A stretch of 23,632 bases of DNA, taken from the NCBI GenBank assembly GCA_016934695.1, contig JAFGSH010000063.1, positions 1 through 23,632 of the forward strand, in the 5' to 3' direction. The stretch is from Deltaproteobacteria bacterium (GTDB lineage: Bacteria; Desulfobacterota; Syntrophia; Syntrophales; UBA2210). The first letter of the stretch is position 1. Each line of letters starts with the position of its first letter. Positions 20,354-23,632 of this stretch are shown here, in pieces. Made by a program: the position numbers and the translations under genes. The notes under the pieces were generated by a model. It saw only the letters and a list, made by a program, of their open reading frames with translations. It made no database searches and was not told the DNA's origin.

Positions 20354-21799
20354 ATGGTTGGTATCACGTCGTACGGCGCGTATATCCCCTGGTACCGGAT
20401 GAACCGCGCGATCATATTCGAACAGTTGGGGTGGTTCAATCCGGCAAACGCCTCCGTGGCACGGGGGGAGAAGGCGGTCGCCAATTATGACGAAGACAGC
20501 GTCACGATGGCCGTTGCGGCGGCCCTGGACTGCCTGGGAGGCCAGTCGCGGGAAGGGGTCGACGGCCTGTACCTGGCGTCCACCTCCCTCCCTTTCGCCC
20601 AGAGACAGAACGCGGTGATCGTCTCTCAGGGTCTCGACCTCCCACCCGGCGTGAGGACGGCCGATTTTGGAGGGTCGACCAAGGTCGGCACCACCGCCCT
20701 CCTCGCCGCCCTCGACGCGGCCGAGAGTGGAAGCATGATGGTCTGCGCGAGCGAGAACCGGCTCGCGAAGCCGGGGAGCTCTCAGGAACACACCTACGGC
20801 GATGGCGCGGCGGCCTTCCTGACGGGGAACGAGGACGTCCTGGCACAGTTCAAGGGTTCCTTTTCCGTCTCAACGGATTTTATCGATTTCCGGCGCACTC
20901 AGGAGGAAAAATTTCCCCACGCCTGGGAGGAGCGGTGGATACGCGACGCGGGGTATGCACGGATCATTCCCCAGGCAGTCGCGGGTCTCCTCGACCGGCA
21001 TGACCTGAAGATCGCCGATTTCGCGAAGGTCATTCTGGCCTGCCCCGTTGCGGGCGCCGTGAAGGGTCTTCTCGCGGCTATCGGGGCCTCCCCCGAGCAG
21101 ATGCAGGACACCATGATGGACCGGGTGGGGGACACCGGGGCGGCCTTGCCCCTCATGATGCTGGCGGCGGCGCTGGAAGAGGCCCATGCTGGCGACAAGC
21201 TTCTCGTCGCCAGCTACGGGAGCGGGAGCGACGCCCTCTGGTTCGAGGTGACGGACAGGATAGAGGCGTTTCGCACGGGCGCCAGACAGGGGGTCAAAGG
21301 GCATCTCGCCGCAAGAAACGATCTGTCGGTGTACGGGAAATATCTGGTCTTCAGAAATCTCATCCCCCTGGAGGTGGGGATCAGGGGGGAAGAGGTAACG
21401 CCGACGGCGATGACCGTCCTCGGGAGGGACGGGAACGCCATCTCCGCCCTCGTGGGCTCGCGGTGCAGGGCCTGCGGAACCCCGCAGTACCCGAAACAGC
21501 GTATCTGCGTGAACCCGGACTGCGGCGCCGTGGATGACATGGAAGAGTACCGCTTCTCCGACAAGACGGGGACCCTCACAGCCTATACCGGGGATAATCT
21601 GGCCTTCAGTTGGGACCCTCCCCAGATCTACGGTCTGGTCGATTTTGAGGACGGGGGGAGGATCCTCCTCGATCTCACCGACTGTTCGCTCGATTCCGTC
21701 AAGGTGAAGATGCCGGTTACTTTAAGTTTCCGCAGAAAGTACGCGGACCCCCAGAGAGGCTACTACGGCTATTTCTGGAAGGCGGTTCCGGTCAAATAG
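20354..21799 (+). CDS. HMG-CoA synthase-like protein fused to a DUF35 zinc-ribbon/OB-fold domain, catalytic triad absent
   Basis: A 481-residue protein. Residues 1-~310 follow the archaeal-type HMG-CoA synthase (thiolase fold) along their length: MVGITSYGAYIPWYRM, YDEDSVTMAVAAALD, SENRLAKPGSSQEHTYGDGA, and VASYGSGSDALWFEVTDRI. Where the family has Glu-Cys-His I align Thr77 (in ASTS), Thr109 (before KVGTTAL) and Ala229 (in LACP), so the usual chemistry is not expected. Residues ~355-481 are a DUF35 domain with four zinc-ligand cysteines (C371, C374, C385, C390) and an OB-fold (GTLTAYTGDNL, YGLVDFEDGGRILLDLTD). In archaea, HMG-CoA synthase, a DUF35 protein and a thiolase form one complex; a thiolase gene follows here by 28 bases. 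A non-catalytic or altered-substrate thiolase partner is inferred. ATG 20354 follows AAAGGAGAG. Confidence 0.82.
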   Translation: MVGITSYGAYIPWYRMNRAIIFEQLGWFNPANASVARGEKAVANYDEDSVTMAVAAALDCLGGQSREGVDGLYLASTSLPFAQRQNAVIVSQGLDLPPGVRTADFGGSTKVGTTALLAALDAAESGSMMVCASENRLAKPGSSQEHTYGDGAAAFLTGNEDVLAQFKGSFSVSTDFIDFRRTQEEKFPHAWEERWIRDAGYARIIPQAVAGLLDRHDLKIADFAKVILACPVAGAVKGLLAAIGASPEQMQDTMMDRVGDTGAALPLMMLAAALEEAHAGDKLLVASYGSGSDALWFEVTDRIEAFRTGARQGVKGHLAARNDLSVYGKYLVFRNLIPLEVGIRGEEVTPTAMTVLGRDGNAISALVGSRCRACGTPQYPKQRICVNPDCGAVDDMEEYRFSDKTGTLTAYTGDNLAFSWDPPQIYGLVDFEDGGRILLDLTDCSLDSVKVKMPVTLSFRRKYADPQRGYYGYFWKAVPVK

Positions 21800-21827
21800 A
21801 ATGAATCTGTGAAAAAGGAGAGATACA

Positions 21828-23030
21828 ATGGCACAGGGAATAAAAAATGAGGTGGCCATAATCGGTATGGGGTGCACCACCTTCGGCGAGCTGTGGGACA
21901 AGAGCGCGTCCGATCTCATGGTCGACGCCTTTCAGGAGGCGCTCGAGGATGCCGGCATCGAGAAGAAAGACATCGACGCCGCGTGGTTCGGCACCTGTTT
22001 CGACGAGGTCAATGTGGGGAAGAGCGCCTTGTCGCTCACCAAAACCTTGAAACTCCCCTTCATCCCGGCGACCCGGGTGGAGAATTTCTGCGCCAGCGGG
22101 ACGGAATCCTTCCGCGGCGCCTGTTACGCCGTCGCCTCGGGGGCCTGCGATATCGCGCTGGCGCTGGGAGTCGAGAAGCTGAAGGACACCGGGTACGGCG
22201 GCCTCCCCGACTTCGGCAATCTTTTAGGATCACAGAACAGGGCCATTTTCGCCAATCTCACGGCCCCGGGGGGCTTCGCCATGCTGGCGACGGCCTACTT
22301 CGATAAGTACGGCCTCTCCCCCGAGGAGGGGAAACGAGCCCTGGCGCACATATCGTCGAAGAGTCACCACAACGGGACCCTGAGCCCCAAGGCGCACCTG
22401 AAGAGCGAGGTCTCCGTCGAGAAGATCATGAACGCCCCGATCATCGCCTGGCCGCTGGGGCTCTTCGACTGTTGCGGCGTGAGCGACGGGGCCGCCTGCG
22501 CCATCGTCTGCCGCGCGAGCAGGGCTCAGGAGTTCAGGAAGGACCCGATCTACGTCAAGGGCCTGCAGATTGCCGTCACCTCGGGGGAGGAGATGGCGCA
22601 CCAGAAGTGGGACGGCACCCACGTCATCCCGACCTACCGGGCCGGGTGCGCGGCCTTCAAAGAGGCCGGGATCACCAAGCCCCGCGAAGAGATCAGCATG
22701 ATGGAGGTCCACGACTGTTTCTCCATCACCGAGCTCTCGACGTACGAAGACCTCCAGATATCCCCCCGGGGGAAGGCCGTCCAGGACATCGAGGCGGGGT
22801 TCTTCGACCTCGACGGGGAGATCCCCTGCCAGACCGACGGCGGGCTGAAATGCTTCGGCCACCCCATCGGGGCATCGGGGATCAGGATGATCTATGAGGA
22901 ATACAAACAACTCCAGGGAAAAGCGGGGGAGCGGCAGATCGAGAATCCCCGGATCGGCTTGACCCACAACCTGGGAGGATTCCCCTGCATGAGCGTCGTC
23001 AGCGTGGCGCTGTTCGGAAACACACTATGA
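21828..23030 (+). CDS. thiolase family protein (SCP2-type acyl-CoA acyltransferase)
   Basis: The 400-residue protein has thiolase landmarks: VAIIGMGCTTFGE at the N-terminus, nucleophilic Cys88 in NFCASGTESFRGA, His295 in VHDCFSITEL and His345 in CFGHPIGASG. It ends in GLTHNLGGFPC. Cys387 lies in the GG-containing C-terminal loop where degradative thiolases have their second Cys, but the motif is not the classic CxG. The overall pattern is that of SCP2-like thiolases, which split or form 3-oxoacyl-CoA and in several systems work bound to a DUF35 protein. The substrate is not readable. It follows the DUF35 fusion gene by 28 bases with AAGGAGAG before ATG 21828, and is followed by a 3-hydroxyacyl-CoA dehydrogenase, so a beta-oxidation-like step pair is likely. 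Confidence 0.9.
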   Translation: MAQGIKNEVAIIGMGCTTFGELWDKSASDLMVDAFQEALEDAGIEKKDIDAAWFGTCFDEVNVGKSALSLTKTLKLPFIPATRVENFCASGTESFRGACYAVASGACDIALALGVEKLKDTGYGGLPDFGNLLGSQNRAIFANLTAPGGFAMLATAYFDKYGLSPEEGKRALAHISSKSHHNGTLSPKAHLKSEVSVEKIMNAPIIAWPLGLFDCCGVSDGAACAIVCRASRAQEFRKDPIYVKGLQIAVTSGEEMAHQKWDGTHVIPTYRAGCAAFKEAGITKPREEISMMEVHDCFSITELSTYEDLQISPRGKAVQDIEAGFFDLDGEIPCQTDGGLKCFGHPIGASGIRMIYEEYKQLQGKAGERQIENPRIGLTHNLGGFPCMSVVSVALFGNTL

Positions 23031-23037
23031 CGGTTCC

Positions 23038-23066
23038 GCGGGAGAGGGCCGGTAGGGGTCTCCCGC
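23038..23066 (+). other. intercistronic hairpin between thiolase and dehydrogenase genes
   Basis: GCGGGAGA (23038-23045) and TCTCCCGC (23059-23066) are exact inverted repeats with a 13-base loop. No T run follows, so it is not a standard intrinsic terminator. It may act as an mRNA stability or processing element in the 64-base gap. Confidence 0.4.
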
Positions 23067-23094
23067 ACCGTCAGTCACAGAAAAGGAGGAAGCG

Positions 23095-23632
23095 ATGGAA
23101 ATAAAGAAAGTATGCGTCTTGGGGGCGGGCCTGATGGGGAGCGGCATCGCCCAGGTCTGCGCGCAGGCGGGGTACAAGGTCGCCATGCGGGATATCGAAC
23201 AGCGTTTCATCGACGGGGGGATGGACACGATCAAGAAGAATCTCGCCCGGGCCGTATCGAAGGGAAAACTGGCACCGGAAGAGATGGACGCCGTCCTCGG
23301 AAGAATCACCCCTACCCTGGACCTGAAAGAGGCGGCCGGTAACGCCGACGCCGTCGTCGAGGTGATCGTCGAGGTGATGGAGATCAAGAAGCGGGTATAC
23401 GCCGAGCTGGAAGAGATCGTCCCGGACCGGTGTCTCTTCTTCACCAACACATCCGGCCTGAGCATCACGGAGATGGCCTCCATCACGAACAGGCCGGACA
23501 AATTCATCGGCACCCATTTCTTCAATCCCGTTCCGGTGATGCGCCTCCTGGAAATCATAAAAGGACATGAAACCTCCGAGGAGACCCTGGAGACGGCGAA
23601 GGAGTGGGGGAAAAAGATCGGCAAGGAGATCA
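23095..23632 (+). CDS. 3-hydroxyacyl-CoA dehydrogenase (HBDH family), 5' part
   Basis: ATG 23095 follows a strong AAAGGAGGAAGCG site; 179 codons are visible and the frame runs off the right edge. The N-terminus has the NAD-binding Rossmann motif CVLGAGLMGSGIAQVCAQAG (GxGxxG). Further on are the family's TNTSGLSITEMAS (usually NTSS) and GTHFFNPVPVMRLLEII, with catalytic His141 and Glu153 at the expected 12-residue spacing. The enzyme oxidises (S)-3-hydroxyacyl-CoA to 3-oxoacyl-CoA with NAD in the cytoplasm, providing the substrate for the thiolase encoded just upstream. The C-terminal dimerisation domain is outside the window, so short-chain or longer-chain preference cannot be judged. Confidence 0.92.
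   Translation, partial: MEIKKVCVLGAGLMGSGIAQVCAQAGYKVAMRDIEQRFIDGGMDTIKKNLARAVSKGKLAPEEMDAVLGRITPTLDLKEAAGNADAVVEVIVEVMEIKKRVYAELEEIVPDRCLFFTNTSGLSITEMASITNRPDKFIGTHFFNPVPVMRLLEIIKGHETSEETLETAKEWGKKIGKEI

Noticed and set aside
20187..20402. A 71-codon frame starting GTG 20187 in the acyl-CoA operon leader
   Set aside because: It has no ribosome-binding site, starts inside the palindrome, overlaps the real ATG 20354 out of frame, and resembles no known leader peptide.

Overview
This is a GC-rich bacterial window. It carries a complete-looking MSHA-like (mannose-sensitive haemagglutinin type) type IV pilus locus, split in two by a divergently transcribed glycosyltransferase operon. A partial mtaD lies at the left edge and the start of an acyl-CoA catabolic operon at the right. 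The acyl-CoA genes (a DUF35-fused HMG-CoA-synthase-like protein, an SCP2-type thiolase and a 3-hydroxyacyl-CoA dehydrogenase), the PilM-PilN fusion, the LysM-bearing ExeA-type ATPase and the poly-threonine linkers suggest an anaerobic Desulfobacterota (former Deltaproteobacteria) lineage, perhaps Syntrophales-like. That placement is inference; no rRNA or other phylogenetic marker is present.

Layout. (1) 2-562, + strand: 3' end of an MtaD-type amidohydrolase. (2) 3875 down to 556, - strand: a minor-pilin operon of four genes (GspH-like, PilX/MshP-like, a small prepilin, and a prepilin with a 46-residue threonine-rich linker and a C-terminal beta-rich domain). It is driven by a near-consensus sigma70 promoter at 3938-3966. 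(3) 4059-9161, + strand: four translationally coupled genes (GT2 with C-terminal membrane segments, GT4, a flippase-like LPG_synthase_TM protein, and a large TMTC-like membrane protein with TPRs). (4) 19904 down to 9230, - strand: an HTH regulator, then PilM-PilN fusion, PilO, PilP/MshK-like, secretin MshL, ExeA/MshM-like ATPase, MshE-like ATPase, MshG-like platform protein and two paralogous major-type pilins, ending in a clear intrinsic terminator at 9166-9205. (5) 19905-20353: a divergent regulatory region with a promoter and dyad on each side. (6) 20354 to the end, + strand: acyl-CoA operon.

How the genes may work together. The - strand genes make an envelope-spanning pilus machine: secretin, alignment complex, platform, extension ATPase, pilins and a minor-pilin tip. 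The extension ATPase carries both halves of an MshEN c-di-GMP-binding signature, so pilus extension may be controlled by c-di-GMP. Two of the secreted pilins have threonine-rich linkers. The operon embedded between the two pilin clusters encodes the parts expected for lipid-linked O-glycosylation: a DPM-like synthase, a second transferase, a flippase-like protein and a GT-C enzyme resembling eukaryotic TMTC O-mannosyltransferases. The most interesting hypothesis is therefore a dedicated pilin O-glycosylation system acting on mucin-like threonine linkers. The sequence supports the components and the linkage; the reaction itself is inferred. No prepilin peptidase or PilT-type retraction ATPase is present in the window.
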